Assembly (NCBI GenBank): GCA_020081605.1
Contig: JAHREC010000045.1
Coordinates: forward strand, 248,001-312,000
Origin: Albifimbria verrucaria
Taxonomy: Eukaryota; Ascomycota; Sordariomycetes; Hypocreales; Stachybotryaceae
Direction: 5' to 3'
Length of the DNA stretch: 64,000 bases
Part shown: piece by piece, positions 34,776 to 45,048 of the stretch
How the letters are laid out: each line of letters opens with the position of its first letter
How positions within the stretch are numbered: position 1 is the stretch's first letter
The notes under the pieces: model-generated
Seen by the model: the letters and a program-made list of their open reading frames with translations, nothing else
Database searches by the model: none
What the model was told of the DNA's origin: nothing
Program-made: the position numbers and the translations under genes

Positions 34776-36660
34776 ATGCCACTTTACACTGAGCTTCCCG
34801 CCGAAATCGACTCGGTTGATGTAATCATCGCCGGCGGTGAGTTCCTTTCAGCTTTGTATTGAGTCAAAAAGTCTTATAAATCTGGCAGGTGGAACGGCAG
34901 GATGCGTCGTTGCATCAAGACTCTCTGATGCCGATCCAAACCTGTCTATCCTCGTTATTGAGGCAGGACCAAATAGTTACCAGGACCCAACTATTCAAAC
35001 ACCATTTATCTTCTTCTCTCACCTTATGCCTACAAGCAAGACTATGTCTTTTCATGTGGGCCCAAAATCCGCATTCCTTGGAGACCGTCCCTGTATTGTG
35101 CCTACAGCCAAGGTCTTGGGAGGCGGCTCAGCCGTTAACTTTCTTATGTATAGTCGAGGCCAGCGCTCCGATTTTGATTCGTGGGGAATGCCTGGATGGT
35201 CGGCAGATGAGTTGTTGCCGTACATGAAGAAGTTTGAAACATACCATGGAGAGTGCGACATCGGCGTGCATGGCACAGACGGACCTATCCACATCTCTGA
35301 AGGCACCTATGCCGTCAACAGGGCTATTGACACTTTTATTGAAGCTTCAAGGAACCTTGGATGGAGAGAGGTAGCAGATGTCTCTGATCTGCAGTCTGTG
35401 AATGCTGTGCAGCGAGCAAAGCGATACATATCGCCCGAGGGCAAGCGTCAGGATGCAAGCCATGCATACCTTCATCCAAGGCTCCAAGATGGAAACCACC
35501 CTAATCTCCATGTTATTGTTAATAGTAAGGTTGTATGCATTGTTTTCGATGAGAATAGAGCCTCAGGCATCATATATACTACGGGTAACTCTACCCGTAT
35601 TATCAAAGCTAAGAAACAGGTAGTAATCTCCTGTGGGGCTTGTGGCACGCCTCCTGTGCTGGAGAGGTCCGGCATTGGTGCTGAGGATGTGTTGAAGCGT
35701 GCTAATGTCCCTATCTTGGTGAACTTACCTGGTGTTGGCGATGGGTATGAGGATCACCATACAATGACATATCAGTATAAGTCTGACCTGGCGGCTGATG
35801 AAACCCTTGATGGTATAATTACAGACTCTTTTGATATTCCAGCTATGATTCAGAGAAATGATAAATTAACTGGTTGGAACTGTCTTGATGGCACCGGCAA
35901 GATTCGTCCTAACGAGAAAGATATCAAGGATCTTGGCCCCGAGTTCAAGGAAGCTTGGGACCGAGACTTCAAGAACCAGCCAGACCGACCATTAACCTTG
36001 ATGGTACTGGTTATGGGGTAAGGTTAGGATCCTCAATATCCTATATTATACTAATGTGAACATGTGTAGTGGTGAGGAACCTTCTCAGGAGGGCCAGCAC
36101 TTCTCTATATCCGTTTTTACGGCGTACCCATACTCTCGGGGCCATATGCATATCACTGGGCCTGGTGTCGATGATCCCTTGGACTTTGATCCAGGTCTAT
36201 TTTCCGATGATAACAATATCGACCTTCTTACCTGCCGATGGGCCTACAAAAAGCAGCGTGAGGTTGCACGCCGAATGAATATTTTCCGTGGTGAATTTGA
36301 GGATAAGATTCCAGCATTCTCAGCTGATTCAGAAGCCAAGGCTAAACAATACGATGCTTCTGCTCCGCAGGATACTATTGCTGATATTGAGTATACGGAG
36401 GATGATGACGCTATAATTGATGAGTTTGTTAAGAAGCGTGTTTCCACCCCTGGCATTCGCTCGGCACCTGCAAGATGGGACCTCGAGATAAAAAGGGTGT
36501 TGTTGACGAGATGCTTAGTGTATATGGCGTTAAAGGGCTTAAGATTGTCGATCTTAGTATCTGCCCAAAGAATGTTGCTGCCCATACCAATGCAACAGCC
36601 TTTATGGTGGGCGAAAAGGCAGCTGATATCCTTATTAAGGAGCTTGGACTTGGTGCTTAA
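34776..36660 (+). CDS. GMC oxidoreductase 2
   Basis: This FAD-dependent GMC oxidoreductase of about 590 residues is closely related to the gene at 9.2-11.2 kb. The order is MPLYTELPAE start, AGGGTAGC split by intron 34837-34888, VLGGGSAVNFLMYSRGQRSD (GMC signature 1), SCGACGTPPVLERSGIG (signature 2), intron 36018-36069, then the WHSLGTCKM region and AAHTNATAFM near the C-terminus (catalytic His/Asn area). One base seems missing in C4 36447-36450, just before the WHS motif. The 3' half uses more A/T in third positions than the rest of the cluster. It is probably the right-most tailoring gene; the substrate is unknown. Confidence 0.87.
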
Positions 36661-37941
36661 GCTCCCGAAACATACGGGGTTCTTTTTATCATATATTTGG
36701 GGATCTACTACACAATGCTTCACAAATCTGCTGCTCTGCATGTTCTTGATTAAGGTTGTGCATCGTAGGCCTCATCTCGGCCATCATGTTCAAGAAGTTT
36801 GAATTGACTGTCTACTGTTCGAGTCGCTCGTGGATGCTGCTAACCCCCAGCTGTGCAAGTGTTAGCCTGCTCCCGAACAGTGTTCGAATGCCGAACCAAA
36901 TTGGCTGCTACGAGCCACTTTGTGAATTTCTTATCCCGAAATACGACTTCCGGATAATCCAAGGGATTGGGGCCACTAGAATCCTAATGACTGGTCCACT
37001 ATGAATTACGATACCATGTCATGAATTATGAGATTAGCCACATGATCTAGACATCGAAACGCTATCTTGTCTTGAAGGAAGGGGTCGCTTAAACACTCGT
37101 GATATTGACGTTCTGTGATGTGACGACTGACTCATCCTCTGAAACATGGCTTGAAATGATTCTTGCGCTCTGACTAAGTGAGACGTTTGAATTGGATTTT
37201 GTTACACATCCATTGAGGAATCTTCCCGTCCTCACCCATGCTGCAATTCCGCCTTTCCGTTCACCACTTTTCAACTCAAGATTCACCTTAGAAAAGGGTT
37301 GCTACTATAATTCATTGTATTTACCAAGTCAGTTTTTCTGTCCTCATCCACAATGCGGTACTGTAACACTACCGCCATTTGTAGTATGGAAATTCTTAAT
37401 ACTAGAAACAATATAGCTAGCATTTGAATACGTACCAGCCACGGGGTTTCCAAGGTCATTGGTAAATCCATGCTATCTAACACAGGTCTGTGATTGTTGT
37501 TTCGCAGCGCAAGACAATATCACATGTTTGGCCTATTTCACACAAAGACCAACAAAGTGTCAAGCCCAATGTTGAGGAGGTTACAGTTCCACGTTGAAAT
37601 TTAACACGCACTTGCTACGCCATGCATTGGTTTATCAGTGTTGAAGGGATCTGAAGATGTATCTATCAATTACGTTAGTGTGTCAGAAGTAAGCATTCAG
37701 TTTACAAATTCCAATTTGAACAGGAGACCCCTCAGCGATTGTACCTGAGCCTGTCGAAAAGGTCGCTGGGTACCACATTTGAGAAAGTAGGCCACGTATT
37801 GAATCGCATTTGAATTCGAAGACAAGACTAAAAATATAAATCATCAAAGGCCCCGGCTCGAGCAAGAATTCTTGTTGCAGAACCAAAGGCGAGTTTTATT
37901 GGATACATACTTTCATCTATTCAACCCTACCAATCGTCGCA
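36661..37941. other. Intergenic
   Basis: About 1.3 kb. No gene is supported, and the short frames at 36.7-37.5 kb lack motifs. It forms the probable right border of the PKS cluster. Confidence 0.45.
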
Positions 37942-38295
37942 ATGATGGTTTGCACTGCCTTTATACTCTTTCTCGTGGGCATAGCAAGCGCTGGCACGTT
38001 GGATTACAGACACACCACAAGATCTTTGCTGCTACCTCGGGCTTGTAACCCAGATTCTCAATACTATTGTCGTTATGGCTTTTGCTGCGATCATGACGAA
38101 TCCTGCGAATTAGAAGGGTGTGGCAATAGCAAAGCACAGTGTTCTAAGGATGGTCAAGTTTGCGATTTTGGGTGTTGTAATGGAACCAAATGTGGTACAG
38201 ACGGGCTCTGTCATTGTGTTGACCCTAACAACAATTGTCCTAAGCAACTCAATCCCGGCGACTTTGAGTGCACCGCGGAATCTGACATTTGTTAA
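37942..38295 (+). CDS. Small cysteine-rich secreted protein (effector-like)
   Basis: An intact single-exon frame of 117 codons. The first 17 residues (MMVCTAFILFLVGIASA) are a good signal peptide. The mature part of about 100 residues contains 16 Cys, including CC pairs in YGFCCDHDESC and FGCCNGTKC. Such spacing resembles disulfide-knotted fungal secreted proteins, but no named family is evident. No membrane anchor is visible. It has no neighbouring genes within 1 kb and no frame break. The role is unknown: perhaps an effector, antimicrobial or wall protein. Confidence 0.7.
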   Translation: MMVCTAFILFLVGIASAGTLDYRHTTRSLLLPRACNPDSQYYCRYGFCCDHDESCELEGCGNSKAQCSKDGQVCDFGCCNGTKCGTDGLCHCVDPNNNCPKQLNPGDFECTAESDIC

Positions 38296-39661
38296 TATTG
38301 TAAGCTACTGACCCTATGTTGTCAACATGTTACAGTCATCATGCTAACCTAGATATCAAGCCAGCAATAAGATAACTAGCGCATCTCCCACAAGGCTTTT
38401 TAGAGACACTCAAAGACATTGTCAAGAAGGCAGTAACAATACGACCTGTATTAAATGCCACGGATTAACTCTTGCAGAATCGGCCGCAACTTCATGCAGG
38501 CAGAGGCGACGTTTTTCGAGGAGGGCGATGTGACGATTAAGGAGATTTGATCTCATTTTAAAATGTGACTGAGTAGTTTAGACGCCAACCAACGTTATCA
38601 TTATACAGTTTTTGCAACGGCCCTGGATGTCTTTCTTTATTTTTTTTGTGAATGACTGAGATTTCCTCCAGACCCATTGCCCCTCTCACACACCGTCCAG
38701 AGATGCGGGTAGATGATCACAAGAAAAGGACCGTGTCCAGTCCTCGAGGCTCACTTCTATAGTCTTGGGTTGACTCTTAAATCCGCATTCATTTATCTAG
38801 GCTGCACTGTATTGACCTGACCTTTTGGGTCTCCCAACATTCATGTCTCAGACAGACGAATGAAGCGCGGGAAAAGACCTACAGTTGAGGCACCAGTCCA
38901 TAACACAATAAATGACCAGTGGCTAAGATGAGGGGCTTTATAATCGATACGACCATCTCAGGGAGCATCTCGTGTGAAAGATCCAGGCTCGTGGTGGATG
39001 CCGAATCTCGTGATTTGATCAGCGACAGGAATCTTTTAACAGGTTTGTGATGGCTGCGAGCTAGTATGAATTCAGTTGAGGCATTACTAAAGACGCCGAG
39101 ATGCAAGCTGTGACAGGGCCCTTATACGGACCAGGCCATGTTCTTAGAATCACAAGCCGGCTAGGTGTTCTAGTCTGAACTGTCATACGAGATTTCCTCT
39201 TTTCGTTATGAGTGACAGAGCTTAGCGTTGGCTGCCACCAATTTCGCCATAGTGTTAGATGGATTGATTCTACGGAGGTAATTTCTTTAATGTCACCCAG
39301 CTTAACTATCTGACTTTTCAAGCCTTCTATAACTGTTCCGCACAAAACTCAATCGGTTGAACGGTGAACTAGCGAGGTAATATAGCGCTCGATCCGGTAG
39401 GTGAAAATGCAGAAAATATATGACTCCTACCTCGACAACCACCATAGTAATGAAATACAGTATAGCCATGTAGGTATAAATTGGTAATCGAAAATATATT
39501 CAATATACTGAATTATCGGTGGAGAAGTCGATGAGACTAACGCTATGCCTATATACAGTTGCCCGAACTTAATTGGTCTAAAGCCGTTCAGCACATTTGG
39601 TGGGAATGAGCTTCCCATTAATGGAGGCCTGAGTTTCCTTGACATTATACCTCGGAGGCAT
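38296..39661. other. Intergenic
   Basis: About 1.3 kb of flanking sequence with no recognised gene or repeat. The leftward frames at 38.9-39.3 kb show no motif. Confidence 0.45.
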
Positions 39662-40688
39662 CTAATAGCACTGCGAGTAGTGTTCGTTGATGCGGTTGCA
39701 CTTGTAAGGCGCAACGCAAGTCGTGGGGCCGGTCCAAGAGGCACCACCGCACTGTTGCCATTGACCAGCACTAGGACCGCCGGGAGCAGGGGCGGTGGAA
39801 GAACTGGCGGGAGCAGAACTGGTGAAAGTGGAAGAGGGTTGGGGCTGGGGCTGGCTGCCGGAGCAGGTGAAGAGGCGAGGGCCGGGAACGATGTAGTTGG
39901 TGACGGGAGGGTAGTAGATGCTGATGCGGACACCGGGGTCACTTGACTGTATTTACTCTCCTTAGTATTTGCCAAAAATGAAGGTGCATGGACAGGAGAG
40001 AACTTACGCTGTAAGCACCAGGAAACTGACGGTCGAGGGCGTCGCAGTGCCAGTCCCGCCAATGACGTTGATCTGGGCGCATTCCATCTATGAGAGGATT
40101 AGCCAACCTGCAAGGAGTTGCTGGATACAGCGAGGTCACGTACGTAGAACTGAGCACCAGGGTATGAGGCAGCACCATGAAGGGCAATCATCTCAGCTCG
40201 TAGAAGGTATTGACCTGGCTCAATACACTCCGGGATGCGGATGTTGTGGATACCCTTGCCGTTGATAACCTTTTCGGTGCCCCAAACACCGTTGGAGAAG
40301 CCATCCTCCTGGATCTTGAACCAGCCACCACCGACACCCGAGTCGGTGGCCGCGTTGTTGACCTTCTTGAGGTAGGCAATGGTAGGACCCTTGTGGGAGC
40401 TGTCCATGATATCGTTAGGAGCGGTACCAGTCGTGCTGAGCATATAGCGCCAGACAGCAGTGATTTCGTCTCCAGCACGGACATTGATGATAGTCGAAGT
40501 AGGGGAGGTAGGGTTGGGAGCGCCATTGCAGGCCATGGAGTTGGAGGTCACATCTTCGATGGGTCCGTTGTAAGAAGGATACGGACACCGTTGCCCTGGC
40601 CGTAGTTGGTGCCGCCAGCAATCACATGGGTGAAGATGGTGTGGGCATTAGCGGCGGATGCCGCCATGAGAGGGAGGAGCAGCTTCAT
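39662..40688 (-). CDS. AA9 lytic polysaccharide monooxygenase with CBM1
   Basis: This copper-dependent LPMO cleaves cellulose or hemicellulose oxidatively outside the cell. It has a signal peptide ([15 protein letters not shown]) with cleavage directly before His, giving the N-terminal copper-brace His. The second His is in AEMIALHGA and the axial Tyr in AQFYMEC. After [12 protein letters not shown] comes a Ser/Thr/Pro linker and a C-terminal CBM1 ([16 protein letters not shown]...YSQCY) with its cysteines and aromatics. Introns are 40088-40143 (56 nt) and 39947-40007 (61 nt). Two one-base losses are inferred, at GG 40577-40578 and GG 40021-40022. The protein is about 300 residues. Confidence 0.92.
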
Positions 40689-41744
40689 GATGTTGAATTG
40701 GGAAGTGATTGATGCAACCAAAACACAAGAGTGATAGAGCAGGTATTGACTGGATTGTCCTACAGTCGAGAACATGTCAAGGTGCGCTCTGACGCTCTCT
40801 TATATACAACTTCACGAACGGACCCCATGACCGACAAAATAAGATAATAACCTTAAAGCGTATAGCCAAGAACAGCCAGCTATGGACATGTGTACCTTGG
40901 CATCGGTTCCATCGTTGTCCACGCTACTCGTGATGGTTTCTGAAAGGGGAAGTTTCCGCTGCCATTGACTGCTTTGGGGACTGAACCAGGGTTACAGTCC
41001 CACATAATCGGACACCGAGGGCTTGGTGACAGCAAGTTTCGTGGGGGACGATGATCCGGCTGCTTCCATACGGCAGTCGGAGGATGAACATCCGCGCTTG
41101 TGGTTCTTAGCTGGCTGCCAAGACTCTCTAGCGAACGGTCCCTGTTCAACAATTGTAGACTAATGATATGGTAAGCAAGGAGAAGGGGCAACGGGCTGAA
41201 TGATTTCATAGAAAGAAAGTGGGCTCTGCGCGCGTCGCGAAAGGGATAGAAGGATGCTTGAAACTGGCGGCTGTGGCGGGCGCAAGCTCTTAATCATGTG
41301 GACGACGTGGACGCAGTAGGTTTATCAAAGCAGATAGTCTGTACTATCATGACTTCCTAATACAAATGAAAGATCGACAGAATATGCGCACGTTCCGAGC
41401 AACTGGGACTCACAGGGGCGATCCGGTGTACTCATCCACTCCCCGGTCCAGTAAATCTGCATGTCATGAAATGTCGTATTGAGGGTCAAGTGCATGACTA
41501 AGGTGATTAGCTTGGTGGAGAACCTCGCTTGAGTGGATTCACATGTCATCCTCACTCCGTCGCAGTTGGGACCCGAATGGTGCAACTCCAAATATTCTTC
41601 TCGCGTTTCGGTGTAGCATCCATATCGTCACTAGAATCAGGTCAATCTTGACAAATTTTGGGGTTACGATGAGGTGAAACATTTCATATACAATAATTGC
41701 ACCAACTTTTGATGTAATGACTTGTCTGCAATCTACTATAAGAT
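40689..41744. other. Intergenic, LPMO promoter
   Basis: Upstream region of the LPMO, with a TATATA box near 40799. No gene was seen. Confidence 0.45.
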
Positions 41745-41945
41745 CGAGCTGACAAGTAGAAGCGTGCCGACGAAAATACACCACTAGCAACTCTGTACTT
41801 CCTCCTGTAGAAGCCTTCTCAAGTTGAAATCTTGGATTTGACTTTTCTATCAATGTCTCAAATTCAAGTAAACTTCTTTGTTTCGCACCCAAAGATATCA
41901 TCATAAGCATATCGACTTGCCCAAATCCCCAACACCTCTATTGTA
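41745..41945 (-). pseudogene. O-methyltransferase C-terminal relic
   Basis: The leftward frame GQVDMLMMISLGAKQRS...EKSNPRFQLEK aligns by eye with the C-terminal end of the cluster O-methyltransferase (QVDISMMVIFGAKQRT...HNADPRFEIVN). Only about 60 residues remain. The SAM-binding and catalytic parts are absent, and the frame runs past the expected stop. It is a solo fragment beside the alcohol oxidase, probably left by a rearrangement. Confidence 0.65.
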
Positions 41946-42040
41946 AATGTCGGTCCTCACATTTCCGGCGTTGGCTGAAAGCCGTGCCAGTAGGATCCTT
42001 TATTTAAAGGGGCCTAACATACGCCCTCCGGACTATCTAG

Positions 42041-44457
42041 TTATAGCTCCGCCGTAATGGCACGCGCGATATGATCTGAGATCGCCATGACGGTTATCAT
42101 AGGGTTCGCCCCACTGGCGGATGGAAACACGCTTGTGTCCGCAATATAAAGGTCACGAACACCCCACACTTTGCCATTCTGATCTACGACGCCGGTCTGT
42201 TCTGACACGCTCATACGGCATGTGCCCATCTGGTGGGCAGAGCTGAAAGCCGATGTGCTCGGAGACAGAGTTGAAGCCTCCAACTTGACCAACCAGCCTA
42301 GAAATTCCGAGTCTGTCAATGAGCGATCGCCCGCTGGTGTTTGACATTTGAATGGTAGCAAGCCGGATACTGCCGGGGCTAATTCAGTAGCCCCTGAATA
42401 TAGCTAATCTTAGAGGCAGCGACCAAGCCAATAAGGATATGGTTTCGATCGAAACTGGACGGGGTGTACTTGACGAGAGGACTCCCATCCGATGGCTCGA
42501 TGGAGACGCTACCAGAGTCCCTATCGCGGACAATGGACAGATAGCAGGCCATATGTGGATACTTGAGCGCATCCAACTTGAACTGAGACCCATTTTGCCA
42601 TGGCACCTGGAGAACTGATAGGAAGGGCTAAGATTGCGGATTAGCATATACAGGAAGTCCCTCTGTAGAAAGGGCGTAATTTATTCAACTTACAGACATG
42701 GCAATCCCCATGACCTTCGCACCGTGACCTTTTCCGTCGGTATCCTCGAATTCTGTGATGAGTGCAGTGGATATTTCACCTGCAATCATAGTCAGCTTTA
42801 CCAGTTTGCCTATTTCGTTGTTAAGATAAAATTGCCAGACCTTCCCAACCTCGAACCTCCTCTGGAAAAGTAGCAGCGAAGCACATTCCCGGGTGTATAC
42901 GAAGGTTCTGTCCAATATTTGGGTTCTAGTCATATGTCAGTCCTCTCTCTTCCAAATTATGAAGTAATGGCTCACCAGAAGGCCACTCTTCTGAAGAAGA
43001 ATGGGAGTATTCAATGCTCCACTTGCGATGATGATCTTCTTTGCTTTAATTAGTAACTTTTTCCTAGTCCTCGGCTCTGAAAAAACCCTTCCTGAATCAT
43101 CTCGAGAGGTCCATACTCCTTCGATAGCAACTGCTTTCTTCATACCGTCAGCTTCGTCAAAATGAATCTTTGAAACTTCAAAGCCTTCAATAAACCTCGC
43201 ACCACAACGTGCAGCCGCTGGGAGCCAAGATACGGCCGGCCCCTGCTTCTTGCCCTCTCTGCAACCAAAAACACAGCTGTAACCACAATTGTGCTCAGAA
43301 TTGCTTGTGTTGAGAGGGCAGACTTTGCCTTCCATGCAAGTTTCTTAGCGCCCTCGAGAAGTATTTGGTTGTTGTAGTTGTGTCTCTGATGAGCATCGTT
43401 TACTTCCATGAAAGAGCAGACCCGATCAAGCGACTGCTGAAACTCAGGCTGTGTGAAAATACCCAAACCCATGTCTGCCCACTCTTTCCTAACAATGTCT
43501 GGCGTTTGGAGGCTTACGCTCCAGTTAACTGAGCCACCGCCCCCAGACCTGGCCAGCACCAAGCATTGTTGCCCCATCCTCTGTCGCTAACCCACCACCT
43601 CCTTGCATGATATGATGCAAACTATCCGTGGGTACAGGGCACTCACTAGGGCTGAAGTAATAGCCTCTGTCAACGACTAAGACATGATGGCCAGCCTCTG
43701 CTAGCACTTTTGCAGAAACAGCCCCACCACATCCCGAACCCACGATAACTATGTCAGTCTCGAAAGTAGCTGGTTCTGAAGCATCATGACTAAACTGCAA
43801 GAAATTATAGTCAAACGTAGGACCGGGAGTCATTTGGGGGCTGCCATAACGACAGGCTTGCTCAAACAACGGATTGGCCTGAGCCCAGAAGGCCTTGCCC
43901 ATCAAAGTGAATGTTTTCCCAAGCATCGGCCAGAGGAAGAACCATGAATTATGCCATGACTGAAGAATTTGATCTCGCTTGTAGGCCGGTTGTTGATGAA
44001 ACGGAGTGAAAGAGCTTGTGCTGAGGACAGCCCCAATACGTGAGCTAGGGAGGGTCTAGTGTTAACTGTAAAGCTGAGTAGAGAGAATCGTTTCATACTT
44101 ACCCCAGAAGACTCAACATGAAGCGCAACTGACCATTGACTCTTGGAGGCATTCTGCTAATAGACTCCTCACTATCCTCACAAACATAGCATTTTGTGAG
44201 GTGCGCTCCGCCAAGTACTCACGGAAAAGGTCACGGCTTGGAGGATTCTTAACTTGTTGCTTTAAGCCTTCATACAGGTTGTCGAATTCACCAGCAGATA
44301 TCACGAGCCTGTCATTGCGCTGCAGCAAAGCCCCTTTGTCTTCCAGAATGATGGAGGGAACCACAGCATCGAAAATGGCAAACAAAACGTTCCAATGAGT
44401 TTCAGTAAATGCGTCCAAGCCAGAGATCGAGTTCCCGGACTGCGAAGTGCTAGACAT
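42041..44457 (-). CDS. Long-chain fatty alcohol oxidase/dehydrogenase (FAO-type GMC)
   Basis: This peroxisomal or membrane-associated flavoenzyme of about 730 residues oxidises long-chain alcohols to aldehydes. An N-terminal extension of about 200 residues (ISGLDAFTETHWNVLFAIFDAVVPS) typical of FAO proteins precedes the FAD motif VGSGCGGAVSAKVLAEAGH. GGGGSVNWSVSL, IIIASGALNTPILLQKSG and SSAHQMGTCRMS follow, with GANPMITVMAISDHIA at the end. Introns are 44056-44102, 42926-42975, 42780-42840 and 42628-42693. About five one-base losses are inferred: near 44158, A3 43999-44001, C5 43540-43544, G3 43316-43318 and C4 42391-42394. Start at 44457 (MSSTSQSG). Confidence 0.85.
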
Positions 44458-45048
44458 TGCGATAGCCGTGCTGTATAATAGATCTAAGCTGCAACTACAA
44501 TGATTGTGAAAGGTGAGATTCAATGTGTGATGATTTGATTGTGCACTGCGCGAAGGCAGAAGAGCATGTTCGAAGACTCTGGTCAGGCATTGATTCACAC
44601 ATGCGGGGATGACAAGAACAAATTATGCCTGTTGGTTGAGCTTCCACTTCCATGATGCCTGTTGGTAGAGCCACCACTTTGCATAATGCAGCACAGTGCG
44701 GCCAAGGGAACTTGGCAGACTGGGCGTTAAAAGGCTACTCCAACTGGCAGCTAAATGACTTATTTCTACTAGCCCAACGATACGTTGTGGCTCTACCGAT
44801 ACAGGACAAGTTTGTCACAATGAAGGTTGGGAGGCTCGCATCCTTCTCGAAATGGGTTTGTCGAACCCACATTCTCTCCGCGTTGATTGAAAGAATCCCT
44901 TTAAGCAGAGGGACTTTGCCTGCTGGAAAGGCCGCTGTTTTCTATAATACATATCTTTCCTCTAATTCAGAATATTATATGTTGGTCAATTAACAATGAA
45001 TAGATCTTTTATTCCTAGATCTTGACAAGAATTGAAGGCTATATATGC
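44458..45048. other. Intergenic with repeated and inverted segments
   Basis: Promoter of the alcohol oxidase and 3' flank of the MFS transporter. It holds a near-duplicate ATGCCTGTTGGT segment and an inverted copy (listed separately). Confidence 0.45.
44631..44812. repeat. Imperfect direct and inverted repeats (possible small MITE)
   Basis: GCCTGTTGGTTGAGC and GCCTGTTGGTAGAGCCAC lie about 30 bp apart (44627-44670). GTGGCTCTACCGATACAGG, the approximate inverse of the second, lies at about 44788-44806. The bracketed ~160 bp also contains GCCAAGGGAACTTGGC. The arrangement fits a short inverted-repeat element, but the arms are imperfect. Confidence 0.35.

Noticed and set aside
39427..40062. 211-codon minus frame rich in Pro/Ser
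   Set aside because: It is an out-of-frame shadow of the LPMO linker and CBM1, which read better in the frame ending at 39662.
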